From: Flavobacteriales bacterium UBA7468
GTDB taxonomy: Bacteria; Bacteroidota; Bacteroidia; Flavobacteriales_D; Crocinitomicaceae
NCBI GenBank assembly: GCA_002478565.1
Contig: DLPC01000026.1
Span: 314,300-378,299, forward strand
DNA length: 64,000 nt
Direction of reading: 5' to 3'
The notes below the pieces were generated by a model that worked only from the letters and a program-made list of their open reading frames with translations, did no database searches and was not told where the DNA came from. The stretch's first letter is position 1, and each line of letters starts with the position of its first letter. A program made the position numbers and the translations under genes. Positions 1 through 8,036 of the stretch are shown here, piece by piece.

Positions 1-91
1 CGTCAATATAATTGCGTGTTTTCGCGTAATAAATAGGGTCGAAGGCATCTATTTTTGCCTCAAGGTCAGCCAAAGAAAGGATTGGAATCAT
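1..91 (-). CDS. N-terminus of a photolyase/cryptochrome-like FAD-binding protein (partial)
   Basis: Only the first 30 codons are inside the window; the rest lies to the left of position 1. The reading frame starts at the ATG on the minus strand at 89-91, which overlaps the TGA of the SDR gene (ATGA overlap), so the two are translationally coupled. The start includes IDAFDPIYYAKTRNYID, which resembles the beginning of the short FAD-binding photolyase-domain proteins that sit beside SDR genes in Bacteroidota photolyase clusters. That resemblance is from memory of the family; nothing catalytic is visible in so short a piece, so the name is an inference from start motif and neighbour. Confidence 0.45.
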   Translation of the reverse strand, partial: MIPILSLADLEAKIDAFDPIYYAKTRNYID

Positions 92-786
92 ACTCTTAAT
101 GCTGAAATTCCGCCGTCCACGTGCATGATTTGCCCACTGATCCACGAAGCTTGTTCGCTGAGAAGAAATGCGGCCATTGCCGCAATATCTTTGGCCTCGC
201 CGACTCTTTTTAAGGGGTGTCTGGCAGCGTTTGCTTCGCGTTTGGCATCAGAGTTTAATAGATTCTCGGCAAGTGGCGTGTTGGTAAGCGAGGGTGCAAT
301 GGCATTGACACGAACGCTTGGTGCTAATTCTGCAGCCAACGCTCGGGTGAGGCCTTCAATGGCACCTTTAGAAGTGGAAACCAAGCTGTGAAAAGGCAAG
401 CCTTGTTGAACGGCAACAGTAGAGAATAAAACAACGCTGGCATTTGCTGATTTTTTAAGTGCAGGTAGGGCATTTTGGATACATGAGATCGCGCCTAAGA
501 CTTGAAGTTGGAAATCTTGTTGGAAATCTGCGCTTGAAAAACGGTTGAATGGTTTCAAGGAGATATTACCTGGGCAATAGACCATTCCATCGAGTTGTTC
601 GGGTGCCTCGTAAGCACTTTGGGCTAATACATCAAATTGCTGCCAATGTAAATGAGCATGCTGGAGTACAGGACTCGTTTGAGAATAAGTAGCAAAAACC
701 TCATGTCCTTGCTCTAAAAGTAATTGAATCAAACTCAGTCCAATTCCTTTTGATGCGCCAATAACCGCTATTTTTTTAGTTTCCAT
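88..786 (-). CDS. SDR-family protein lacking the catalytic tyrosine
   Basis: A 232-residue Rossmann-fold short-chain dehydrogenase/reductase. The nucleotide-binding motif GASKGIG is at residues 10-16 and the NxxG-like strand (CPGN) near 71-74. Ser122 and Lys140 of the usual Ser-Tyr-Lys triad are present, but the Tyr position is Val136 (context LVSTSKGA). The start chosen is METKK at 786; the frame is open nine codons further, but only METKK gives a normal SDR N-terminus. It overlaps the downstream photolyase-like gene by 4 nt. SDRs of photolyase clusters with this same FSTVAVQ context commonly lack the Tyr, so this is probably a family trait rather than decay. Substrate unknown; oxidoreductase activity is uncertain. 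Confidence 0.8.
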   Translation of the reverse strand: METKKIAVIGASKGIGLSLIQLLLEQGHEVFATYSQTSPVLQHAHLHWQQFDVLAQSAYEAPEQLDGMVYCPGNISLKPFNRFSSADFQQDFQLQVLGAISCIQNALPALKKSANASVVLFSTVAVQQGLPFHSLVSTSKGAIEGLTRALAAELAPSVRVNAIAPSLTNTPLAENLLNSDAKREANAARHPLKRVGEAKDIAAMAAFLLSEQASWISGQIMHVDGGISALRV

Positions 787-821
787 ATCTTGATAACAAA
801 AGAATGTTACCAAGGTTTTGA

Positions 822-1829
822 CTATAAAAAGAAATTCTTATCAAGTTGTAACCATTCTAGTGTGGCGTTGCAAAAAATATCTTCTTTGACAGACTGACTC
901 AAGGTGCTGTCTTCAATAAATTTGCCAATTTCGAGGTCGCCGAGAGGGAAAGGGTAGTCACTGCCTAAGCAGACTCTTTTGGATCCTTGCATTTTTAAGA
1001 TATACTCGAGCGCATCGATGTCGTGGGTAATGCTGTCTACCCAAAATTTTCCTAAATAGGTTCTTGGATTATGAGCGTTATCAATCGCAACCAGATCAGG
1101 GCGGCAATTGAAGCCGTGTTCAATGCGACCAAGGGTTGGGAGAAAGGAGCCTCCGGCATGTGAAAAACACACCCTGAGATCAGGAAGACGCTCGAGTACG
1201 CCACCAAAAATTAATGAGCAAGCTGCTCTGGAGGTTTCTGCAGGCATCCCGACTAACCAAGGAAGCCAGTATTTCTTCATGCTTTCAAAACCCATCATTT
1301 GCCAAGGATGTATCATGACCGCCATACCGAGCTGTGCGCAAGCCTCAAATATTGGGAAAAACTTTTCCTCGCTGAGGTTTTCGTCGTTGATATTAGATCC
1401 GATTTGGATGCCAACATGCCCGATTTCTTTTGCTCGATGTAGCTCTTGGATAGCAGCATTGGTGTCTTGCATTGGAATGGTTGCAAGGCCGATGTAATTT
1501 TTGGGGTAGGTAGTTACAAGTTCTGCAATATGGTCGTTTAAAAAGCGTGAAAGTTCGAGTGCATCGGCTGTTTTGGCCCAGTAAGAGAACATGACGGGAA
1601 TGGTACAAACTACTTGTACTTGTGTGTTGAATGGCTTGTATTCATTGATGCGTAACTCGGCATCCCAACAATTTTCCTCAATGCGTCTAAAAAATTGACC
1701 ACCTTGCATCATATCCGCCTTGCCATCCTCTTGGGGAACCAAGTGGATAAATTTACCATAACCAAATTTCTCTGTCCAATTGGGCATCGTTTTGGGCAAA
1801 ATGTGGCTGTGCATGTCAATTTTTAGCAT
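822..1829 (-). CDS. 2-amino-3-carboxymuconate-6-semialdehyde decarboxylase-like amidohydrolase (ACMSD)
   Basis: A 335-residue metal-dependent decarboxylase of the amidohydrolase superfamily. The zinc ligands expected of ACMSD are all visible: His7 and His9 (DMHSH), His174 (MIHPW), His224 (FSHAGG) and Asp291 (GSDYPFPLGD), with spacing almost identical to the known bacterial enzyme. ACMSD removes the carboxyl group from 2-amino-3-carboxymuconate semialdehyde, diverting tryptophan/kynurenine catabolism away from quinolinate and NAD. No other kynurenine-pathway gene is adjacent; neighbours are an SDR and a GNAT gene on the same strand. The length is normal for the family. Assignment to ACMSD rather than a related 2,3-dihydroxybenzoate-type decarboxylase rests on overall motif similarity. 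Confidence 0.85.
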   Translation of the reverse strand: MLKIDMHSHILPKTMPNWTEKFGYGKFIHLVPQEDGKADMMQGGQFFRRIEENCWDAELRINEYKPFNTQVQVVCTIPVMFSYWAKTADALELSRFLNDHIAELVTTYPKNYIGLATIPMQDTNAAIQELHRAKEIGHVGIQIGSNINDENLSEEKFFPIFEACAQLGMAVMIHPWQMMGFESMKKYWLPWLVGMPAETSRAACSLIFGGVLERLPDLRVCFSHAGGSFLPTLGRIEHGFNCRPDLVAIDNAHNPRTYLGKFWVDSITHDIDALEYILKMQGSKRVCLGSDYPFPLGDLEIGKFIEDSTLSQSVKEDIFCNATLEWLQLDKNFFL

Positions 1830-1864
1830 GGGTATTTTTTTGATTCACGAAGATAATAAAAAGC

Positions 1865-2368
1865 TCAGAGCGATAACTCCATAATGTAGTCATCCATGAC
1901 AAAACCGTTTCCGATGTCAAACACCCATTCTTTCTGTACCACAAAACCAAGTTTTTTATAAAAGTATTGTGCAGAATTTGCTTTGTTCACTTGTAAAATA
2001 AGTTTCGAGACTTGGGTTTGCTTCGCGCGTTCTATCGCTTTAAAAATGAGCGCACTACCTAGCCCTTTTTGCTGAACTTGCGGCAGTACATATAGCTTAT
2101 TGATCTTAATGATAGCTCTCGTATTGCTGTGATCGGGCTGTAGCCACTCTAGCGCTACAAAGCCAAGGTCCGTTCCTTTGTCAGAAAGTAAATAAAACTC
2201 GTGTCCTTGTTGAAGTTGCTCTTGTAATTTGGCTGTGCTGTACATCCAGTTGAGCATGTAATCGATTTGTTCAGCACTAATTATGGAAGCGTAGGTATCT
2301 GGCCAAATGGCTCTGGCCAGCTTTTCTAAAATAGGTAATTCATGTTGCTGAGCCAGCCGAATGTCCAT
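1865..2368 (-). CDS. GNAT-family N-acetyltransferase
   Basis: A 167-residue protein with the GNAT fold. The acetyl-CoA pyrophosphate-binding loop is visible as VQQKGLGSALI (about residues 98-108), preceded by the KLYVLP strand and followed by LILQVNKANSAQYFYKKLGF, the usual motif B with the Asn and Tyr that flank the cofactor. The acceptor substrate cannot be read from sequence. It starts one base away from the stop of the upstream subtilase gene (2370), so the two are probably cotranscribed, although no functional link is evident. Confidence 0.85.
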   Translation of the reverse strand: MDIRLAQQHELPILEKLARAIWPDTYASIISAEQIDYMLNWMYSTAKLQEQLQQGHEFYLLSDKGTDLGFVALEWLQPDHSNTRAIIKINKLYVLPQVQQKGLGSALIFKAIERAKQTQVSKLILQVNKANSAQYFYKKLGFVVQKEWVFDIGNGFVMDDYIMELSL

Positions 2369-2369
2369 G

Positions 2370-4547
2370 CTAGTTTTTTACAAATGGTGCCTGTTGAATT
2401 TTCCCATTTAATTGTAAACGGATATAATAGGTGCCTGTTGGGAGTTCTTGAACGGATACTTTTCCATTGCTGATAGGAGTGATGTAGCGCTTGCCATCGA
2501 TGGATACAATTTCAGCAAATTCAGGTAATTCAACGATTGTAAAATGTAAATAATGTTGAACAGGATTTGGGTAAACATTCCAATCCGTTGAGACCAATTG
2601 ATTTTGTGTGCCTAGGGTTTGTAATGCTAATTTGACAGCTGCATATGCATTGACTTTTCCTGCCCCCCACAACGGGCTTCCACCCGCTGGAATGATACCA
2701 GTGTAGTTGTCTTGACGAGCGGTAGCCATAATGATTTCTTTGACTTGACTTGCTGATAAATACGGGTTGGCTTCAAGAATTAAAGCAACGACACCAGCAA
2801 CCATCGGGGAAGCCATGGAAGTACCTGAGAATTTTGCAAAATGGTAAGTCGTATTATTAAAATTGGTGTTGGCGACAGAAGTAAAGTTGGCGTCAGTAAA
2901 TGAGGAAACTGCGGAGGTAATCGCAACGCCAGGGGCTGCAATATCAGGTTTCATGGCGCCATCGTAGCGCGGGCCTCTGCTCGAGAAATTTGCCAATGCA
3001 CCACCAACCAAGGATCCAGAATTTGTAGCATATTGTGTAGCGTAGGCCGCTACACTGATTACTTGATCAGCACAAGAAGGTTCTGAGATGCCATTTTGGT
3101 TGTCTCCGGCCGTGGTACCTGCCCCGGCAGCCATAAAGTCCATACCCCAGTTCCCGACATCGTTGGTCAGTTCTGTGACATTCCAGTAATGAACAGTTCC
3201 AGCAGTGGCTGCTGATTTTAGTTGAACACGCAGTGAGGTATTGGTGTTTTTGACACGCAAACGCATTTGGGGTTTACCATTCAACGGATGAGCTGCATCA
3301 GCAGAAATGTTGTACCAAATAGTATCCTGATTGACCACAAGAAAAGTGTCGATATAAGCATTGATGTTTGCTGTGCTGTAATAGGGAGTTTCGGCAAGCA
3401 TTTGATTGGAACTATTGGTAATGATCAGGCCATTTGCAAATGCTTGGCCGGGCTCGCCCCAAGCATGGATACTTTGCCCCCACATGTTAGGGTTGGCTGT
3501 GTAGTCGTAAAATTCAATTCTAGACTTGAGTTGGTCGTTGTTGAAGGTTTTTTTGAGATGGAAATTTACAGCACCGTTGTTGCCGCCGGAGTTCACGAAA
3601 ACTACCCCAAGGTTACTAAATGCATCTATGGCCTGACTCAATAAAGAGGTACCGTCTAGTGTTCCAAAATGATAAAGGCCCCAGCTCATATTAATGACCA
3701 AACGTTTGTCAGCTGCTAGCGCTTTTTGGTACATCCATTGCCAAGCATCTAGAACAGCGCCTTCGTCAACCAAAAATGTAACAAACAAGAACTGTGCGTC
3801 ATAGGCAACGCCTCGGTAGGCAGTATTGGCCCCAGCGCCTCCTGCAATGCCGGCAACATGAGTTCCGTGGGTTCCGTAGCTGTAAATGTTGGAAGTGTCA
3901 GAACCTGCTATGAGAAGGGAAGCGGGCGTGTCGTATTCGGTGCCGTAATTGAAGCCATTAGGAGCCGGACCATTGGTTTTGAATTGGTCCCAAGCGGCAA
4001 AAATGCGGTTTTGTTGTAAAAGTGTGTCGTAAAAAACAGGATGCGTGTAGTCAAAACCCCAATCTGTGACGCCAATGAGTACATTTTTTCCGGTATAACC
4101 TTGGGGCAAGCCGATACCTTGGTGTACGGAGTCAGCACGGAGGTCTTTGATTGCTTTGTCGAGGTTTGGATTGATTTTCCCTGCTATCTCAAGGTAATCT
4201 AGGCCTTTGATTTCTTGGAGGGATGACAGTTTTTGGAGTGGAACTTTGATACTCAATAACTGTTGAACAGGAGCGGAGAAAAGGATGCGTTGCCACTTTA
4301 ATTCCTCTGGGTTAAAGTTTTGATTTGCTCTAGCCAGCATGGATAGGTACCAACGGCCATCGATGTTGTATATGGGGTAGTGATTGATTAGAGCCTCATT
4401 TACTTCACCTTTGGAACGCAGTAGCTGGCTTTGAATCTGAGTAATTTCATAGCGATCGGAGGAGCTCATTTGGGGTGCAGCCCAAGCTTCATTTGCAAAG
4501 CAAAGTAAAATTGAAAGGCAAAGAAGGAAAGCGCTGCGCATCCCCAA
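2370..4547 (-). CDS. Secreted S8 family serine peptidase with T9SS sorting domain
   Basis: A 725-residue subtilisin-like protease. A signal peptide covers residues 1 to about 23 (hydrophobic core LLCLSILLCF, cleavage near AWAA). The catalytic triad is Asp162 (VTDWGFD), His227 (GTHGTHVAG) and Ser577 (SGTSMASP), with the oxyanion Asn in the NSGGNN segment near 319-324. Between His and Ser lies an insert of more than 200 residues typical of Bacteroidota subtilases. The last ~75 residues (WNVYPNPVQHYL, then LPTGTYYIRL) match the type A T9SS C-terminal sorting domain, so the mature protein should be exported and cell-surface attached or released. Expected role is extracellular protein degradation. 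Another start two codons in is possible. Confidence 0.93.
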   Translation of the reverse strand: MGMRSAFLLCLSILLCFANEAWAAPQMSSSDRYEITQIQSQLLRSKGEVNEALINHYPIYNIDGRWYLSMLARANQNFNPEELKWQRILFSAPVQQLLSIKVPLQKLSSLQEIKGLDYLEIAGKINPNLDKAIKDLRADSVHQGIGLPQGYTGKNVLIGVTDWGFDYTHPVFYDTLLQQNRIFAAWDQFKTNGPAPNGFNYGTEYDTPASLLIAGSDTSNIYSYGTHGTHVAGIAGGAGANTAYRGVAYDAQFLFVTFLVDEGAVLDAWQWMYQKALAADKRLVINMSWGLYHFGTLDGTSLLSQAIDAFSNLGVVFVNSGGNNGAVNFHLKKTFNNDQLKSRIEFYDYTANPNMWGQSIHAWGEPGQAFANGLIITNSSNQMLAETPYYSTANINAYIDTFLVVNQDTIWYNISADAAHPLNGKPQMRLRVKNTNTSLRVQLKSAATAGTVHYWNVTELTNDVGNWGMDFMAAGAGTTAGDNQNGISEPSCADQVISVAAYATQYATNSGSLVGGALANFSSRGPRYDGAMKPDIAAPGVAITSAVSSFTDANFTSVANTNFNNTTYHFAKFSGTSMASPMVAGVVALILEANPYLSASQVKEIIMATARQDNYTGIIPAGGSPLWGAGKVNAYAAVKLALQTLGTQNQLVSTDWNVYPNPVQHYLHFTIVELPEFAEIVSIDGKRYITPISNGKVSVQELPTGTYYIRLQLNGKIQQAPFVKN

Positions 4548-4567
4548 ATATAAGCATTTTTATGCAG

Positions 4568-5203
4568 TTAAAGCGTGGTGAAGAGTGAATTTATGGGTCT
4601 TCTTACTTTCTTTAAATGCTGGTATTTGTCGTCTTCAGCACGCTTGCCAAAAGTGCAAATAAGGACACTTCTCAAGCCTTTTTTCTCAAGATCCAAGAGT
4701 TCGTCGAGTGCAGTTGCGGAGAATCCTTCCATTGGTGTGGCGTCAATCGCTAATAATGCGCTTGTATGCAACACTTGTCCGAGGGCAATGTAGGCCTGTT
4801 TGCTATTCCAGTTTTGAATATCCTCTTTTGATTTTTTGCCAATTGCGTCAATTAAGTGGTTTCGGAATCCTTGAATTTGTTCTTCTTCCATGCCACGTGT
4901 GTCTCTCATGAGGTCGGCATGAGCATGCAAATAGCTTTCATCGAGTTCAGTTTTGGCACACAATATTAAAACTTCGCTTGCGTCTATTATTTGTTGCTGA
5001 TTCCAGGCAATTGCTTTGAGTTGTTCACGCAATTGGCTGTCCTGGATCCAAAAATAATGCAATGGTTGCAGTCCATAACTACTTGGGCTCAATTGCAGAC
5101 TTTTCTCTAAGAGGCTTCTCTGCTGCTCAGTCAATTGATAAGTAGGGTCGTATTTTTTAGTAGCGTAGCGCCATCTGAGTGCAGTTTCTATCGTATTTTC
5201 CAT
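4568..5203 (-). CDS. NAD(P)H-dependent nitroreductase family oxidoreductase
   Basis: A 211-residue FMN-dependent enzyme of the NfsB/nitroreductase fold. The N-terminal ALRWRYATKKYDP holds the conserved Arg and Lys that bind the FMN phosphate, SPSSYGLQP (about 41-49) is the classic serine-rich FMN loop, and the C-terminal half has the IDATPMEGF segment that contacts the flavin. Such enzymes reduce nitroaromatics, quinones or dihydropteridines; the physiological substrate is unknown. It lies between the subtilase and a pirin gene on the same strand; NfsB-like reductases and pirins both commonly occur in stress-linked loci, but no direct partnership can be shown here. Confidence 0.88.
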   Translation of the reverse strand: MENTIETALRWRYATKKYDPTYQLTEQQRSLLEKSLQLSPSSYGLQPLHYFWIQDSQLREQLKAIAWNQQQIIDASEVLILCAKTELDESYLHAHADLMRDTRGMEEEQIQGFRNHLIDAIGKKSKEDIQNWNSKQAYIALGQVLHTSALLAIDATPMEGFSATALDELLDLEKKGLRSVLICTFGKRAEDDKYQHLKKVRRPINSLFTTL

Positions 5204-5276
5204 ATTGTTGAATCTTTCTTCTTTGTTTCTTTCTTAATTAATTTTTCTTCTGCAGTTATTCAAGTCCGTAAGCGTA

Positions 5277-5981
5277 TCAATTCATCGGAACTTCGATGAT
5301 CAGCATTTTTGATGCTCCTAGAATTTGAATGTCAATTCGGTCAGTTTGAGAAATACCTATGGCATCTCGTGTATTTAAATGTTGTGCGCCTACCGCAATT
5401 TCGCCTTCGACTAACATCAAATAAATCCCATTGTTTGGTTCATTCAGGGTATAATTTACAGTTGTTGCCTGTTCAAATTCACCTAAAGAAATCCAAGCAT
5501 TTTGATGAATCCAAGTGCTCAGTCCACTACTTTGAGGACCCACTAATGGCGTAAAAGCACCATTTTCAATTGTATACTTTCTTTGGGCGTAGCGCGGTTC
5601 AACTTGTTTTTGATTGGGGAAAATCCAAATCTGAAATAAATTGAGCGCTTGGTCATGGTTAGGATTGAATTCACTATGGTAAATTCCCGTGCCGGCAGAC
5701 ATCACTTGCACTTCACCGGCTTCTATTACCTCACTAAAGCCCATGCTATCTTGGTGTTTGATGGCGCCACTCAATGGAATAGTGATAATTTCCATGTTGT
5801 CGTGAGGGTGTTTTCCAAAACCCATTCCTGGGGCTACAATATCGTCGTTTAGGACACGCAACATTCCAAAATGAATGCGCTCTGGGTTATACCAAGAAGC
5901 AAAGCTAAATGAGTGTTTGGCATCTAGCCAGCCGTGATTGGCGTGACCTCTTGTATTGGCGGCGTGAAAGATTGTTTTCAT
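5277..5981 (-). CDS. Pirin family protein (YhhW-like bicupin)
   Basis: A 234-residue bicupin. The N-terminal cupin carries the metal site His58, His60 (GKHPHDNME), His102 and Glu104 (GTGIYHSEF), matching the positions of the metal ligands of E. coli YhhW, which has quercetin 2,3-dioxygenase activity in vitro. The second cupin is degenerate, as usual in this family. The physiological function of YhhW-type pirins is unsettled. The start ATG is preceded at 12 nt by a TTACTTTGC sequence that resembles the Bacteroidota -7 box, which would give a very short leader. A second, longer pirin with a Tat signal is at 59596-60726. Confidence 0.9.
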   Translation of the reverse strand: MKTIFHAANTRGHANHGWLDAKHSFSFASWYNPERIHFGMLRVLNDDIVAPGMGFGKHPHDNMEIITIPLSGAIKHQDSMGFSEVIEAGEVQVMSAGTGIYHSEFNPNHDQALNLFQIWIFPNQKQVEPRYAQRKYTIENGAFTPLVGPQSSGLSTWIHQNAWISLGEFEQATTVNYTLNEPNNGIYLMLVEGEIAVGAQHLNTRDAIGISQTDRIDIQILGASKMLIIEVPMN

Positions 5982-6090
5982 TTTTTTTCTTGCAAAGTAA
6001 GCGAGTACCCAGGACTCAATTCAATAACACATGTTAATTCTTTTTGTTGCTTGTAGTATTTGGTTGGCAGAAAATGTGCAATTTCGTTTT

Positions 6091-7533
6091 ATGGTACTCA
6101 GTCGCTTTTGGCTGGTGATTTTCATCAGCTCTATATTATTTGTCATGTTCTCCGTGTTTTCGGGGCAGTTCTATAGCATTGATTATGTGCTCAACGGCAA
6201 AAAAGATGATCCGATCCTCATCGGAGAAACCTACAAATGGAAGCTGCCCGCCAAATACTTTGATTTGATGGCACGAGCACACAACGACTCGTATGTCAAA
6301 AATATCAACCCGAATGATGCCGATACGACTTATGTTTTGAAGGAAAAAACCGTCTTGATCTATTCTGGTGTCCAGAAATCAGACGGCTTGTTGGTTACGG
6401 CAAAGGCGAGTTTATTTGATCTTATTTTACCACTGATGGCTTATTTAGCCTTTTTTGCAGGTATCATGCAGTTGCTCATAGATTCTGGTGCCACAGAAAA
6501 ACTAGCTAAGCGCTTGAGTCCGTTTTTTCAGAGAGTTTTCCCATCGGTTCCGGCTGGTCATCCATCGATTACCTACATGACGATGAATTTTTCGGCCAAC
6601 TTCTTGGGCCTAGACTCCGCGGCCACACCTTTTGGCTTAAGAGCAATGGAAAGTTTACAAGAACTCAATTCAGATAAAGAAAAGGCTTCTGATGCCCAAA
6701 TCATGTTCTTGAGCCTCCACGCCGCTGGTCTTACGCTTATTCCTACGTCTATTATCGGTTATCGCGCAGCGGCCAATGCTGCTAACCCAGCAGATGTCAT
6801 GCTGCCATGCATCATCACTTCATTTGTGGGTACGCTTGCAGCGTTCTTCATCGTCGGGATTCGTCAAAGAATTTCCTTCAAAAGTGGCCTTTTATTAGGT
6901 GTTTTAATGGGAGTTATTGGCGCAATTTTGGGCTTGTTGTTTTATGTTGGTTCACTTGATCTTGTCCAGAAAAACTACTTTACAAATAATTTCTCGGGCA
7001 TTCTTTTGTTTGCAATTATTGTATTGACCCTTCTTTTTGCCTTTAAAAATGAAGCCCGATTCAAAGAGAAACAAACTACTGTTTTCGACGCATTTGTCGA
7101 GGGGGCAAGAGGGGGCTTAGATACGGGAGTTAAAATTTTCCCTTACGTACTAGGAATGTTAGTTGCCATCTCAGTTTTTAGAAATTCAGGCCTGTTTGAG
7201 TTAATTGCAAGTGGTATTTCGGAGCTATTTCGATATGCGGGAGTTGGGAAAGAAATCACAGATTCTCTACCCGTAGCACTGCTGCGACCTTTTAGTAGCT
7301 CTGGGTCTAGAGGTTTTATGCTCGACGCTATGAATCAGTTTGGCCCCGATAGTTTGGCTGGTAGGCTTTCAGCTATATTTCAGTGCTCGGCTGAAACTAC
7401 TTTCTATGTCATTGCCGTGTATTTTGGTGCTATCAATGTCCGTAATACACGCTATACTTTGGGTGTGATGCTTTTAGTTGACCTCATTTGTGTTTTAACG
7501 GCCATTAGCGTTGCATTGTGGTTTTTTGCATAA
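6091..7533 (+). CDS. SpmA/SpmB-type nucleoside-recognition (Gate) domain membrane protein
   Basis: A 480-residue integral membrane protein of the spore maturation protein A/B family, here fused into one chain as is common in Bacteroidota. Two Gate-domain halves are visible: the first around residues 110-200 (FFAGIMQLLIDSGATEKLAKR, then NFSANFLGLDSAATPFGL) and the second around 335-480 (GARGGLDTGVKIFPYVLGML, with DSLPVALLRPFSSSGSRG). The N-terminus has one helix followed by an exported loop. Despite the name it has no link to sporulation here; transported substrate unknown. The start at 6091 (MVLSRFW) is preferred over an upstream in-frame ATG at 6031 because homologues begin with this motif. 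Confidence 0.85.
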   Translation: MVLSRFWLVIFISSILFVMFSVFSGQFYSIDYVLNGKKDDPILIGETYKWKLPAKYFDLMARAHNDSYVKNINPNDADTTYVLKEKTVLIYSGVQKSDGLLVTAKASLFDLILPLMAYLAFFAGIMQLLIDSGATEKLAKRLSPFFQRVFPSVPAGHPSITYMTMNFSANFLGLDSAATPFGLRAMESLQELNSDKEKASDAQIMFLSLHAAGLTLIPTSIIGYRAAANAANPADVMLPCIITSFVGTLAAFFIVGIRQRISFKSGLLLGVLMGVIGAILGLLFYVGSLDLVQKNYFTNNFSGILLFAIIVLTLLFAFKNEARFKEKQTTVFDAFVEGARGGLDTGVKIFPYVLGMLVAISVFRNSGLFELIASGISELFRYAGVGKEITDSLPVALLRPFSSSGSRGFMLDAMNQFGPDSLAGRLSAIFQCSAETTFYVIAVYFGAINVRNTRYTLGVMLLVDLICVLTAISVALWFFA

Positions 7534-7574
7534 TGTAGCTCGTTAATGAAAAGAAAATAGTAAAAAGTTGTAGA

Positions 7575-8000
7575 ATGTCGCAGGCTCAATTAACGTATCC
7601 ATCTCTCGTGATTTTAGCTTTAGCCAAGGCCGTTGAAGGCAATAAAGAACTTCAGCTTTGGTTGCAAGAAAATGGCTATCCTGAGCTTTTTATGACTGCT
7701 CAAGCCATTCGCTTGCAAGATCCGGCTAGAAAATGGTTACTTGCAAACGGTTACCCACACCTAATGGCTATGATTTCCGCAGCTGAGGCGAACGAAAAAG
7801 CACAACGCTGGCTCCAGCAATACGACTACTGGACGCTTTATCATATTGCCATGGCTGTAGAGCACGAAAAAGAAAGTTGGTTTTGGCTCAGAAAAAATGC
7901 AAGCCCAGAAATTATCATTTTAACAAAATCAATACAAGTCATTAAAGACCAGATTGAAGAAAACCACAACGACGTACACGCTATCCATAAAGATCTATAG
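7575..8000 (+). CDS. Unrecognised protein built from an exact 25-residue helical repeat
   Basis: A 141-residue soluble protein that I do not recognise. It is made of four consecutive units in which a Trp-Leu/Trp pair recurs at residues 29, 54, 79 and 104, exactly 25 apart, and each unit opens with an aromatic-Pro pair (YP at 8, 35, 60; YW at 85; SP at 110). The unit reads roughly YPxL, a helix with a conserved Ala, then a charged helix ending WLxxNG. This looks like a small alpha-solenoid of two short helices per turn, presumably a protein-binding scaffold. It follows the Gate-domain transporter gene by 41 nt on the same strand and may be cotranscribed. Coding status is well supported by the repeat; the function is unknown. 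Confidence 0.75.
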   Translation: MSQAQLTYPSLVILALAKAVEGNKELQLWLQENGYPELFMTAQAIRLQDPARKWLLANGYPHLMAMISAAEANEKAQRWLQQYDYWTLYHIAMAVEHEKESWFWLRKNASPEIIILTKSIQVIKDQIEENHNDVHAIHKDL

Positions 8001-8013
8001 CAAGTACGTCGTT
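7968..8013. terminator. Inverted repeat spanning the stop codon, between convergent genes
   Basis: AACGACGTAC at 7968-7977 is exactly complementary to GTACGTCGTT at 8004-8013, with a 26-nt loop. The hairpin straddles the stop codon (7998-8000) of the repeat-protein gene and lies between two convergent genes. Neither side has a clear T run, so if it ends transcription it does so without the usual intrinsic-terminator signature. Confidence 0.35.
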
Positions 8014-8036
8014 AAAAGGTATAAATGAGATGGATC

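Noticed and set aside
822..1829. A kynurenine-degradation cluster linking the ACMSD-like gene with ridA and the FAH-family gene
   Set aside because: The genes are about 50 kb apart with unrelated neighbours; presence in the same window is no evidence of a shared pathway.
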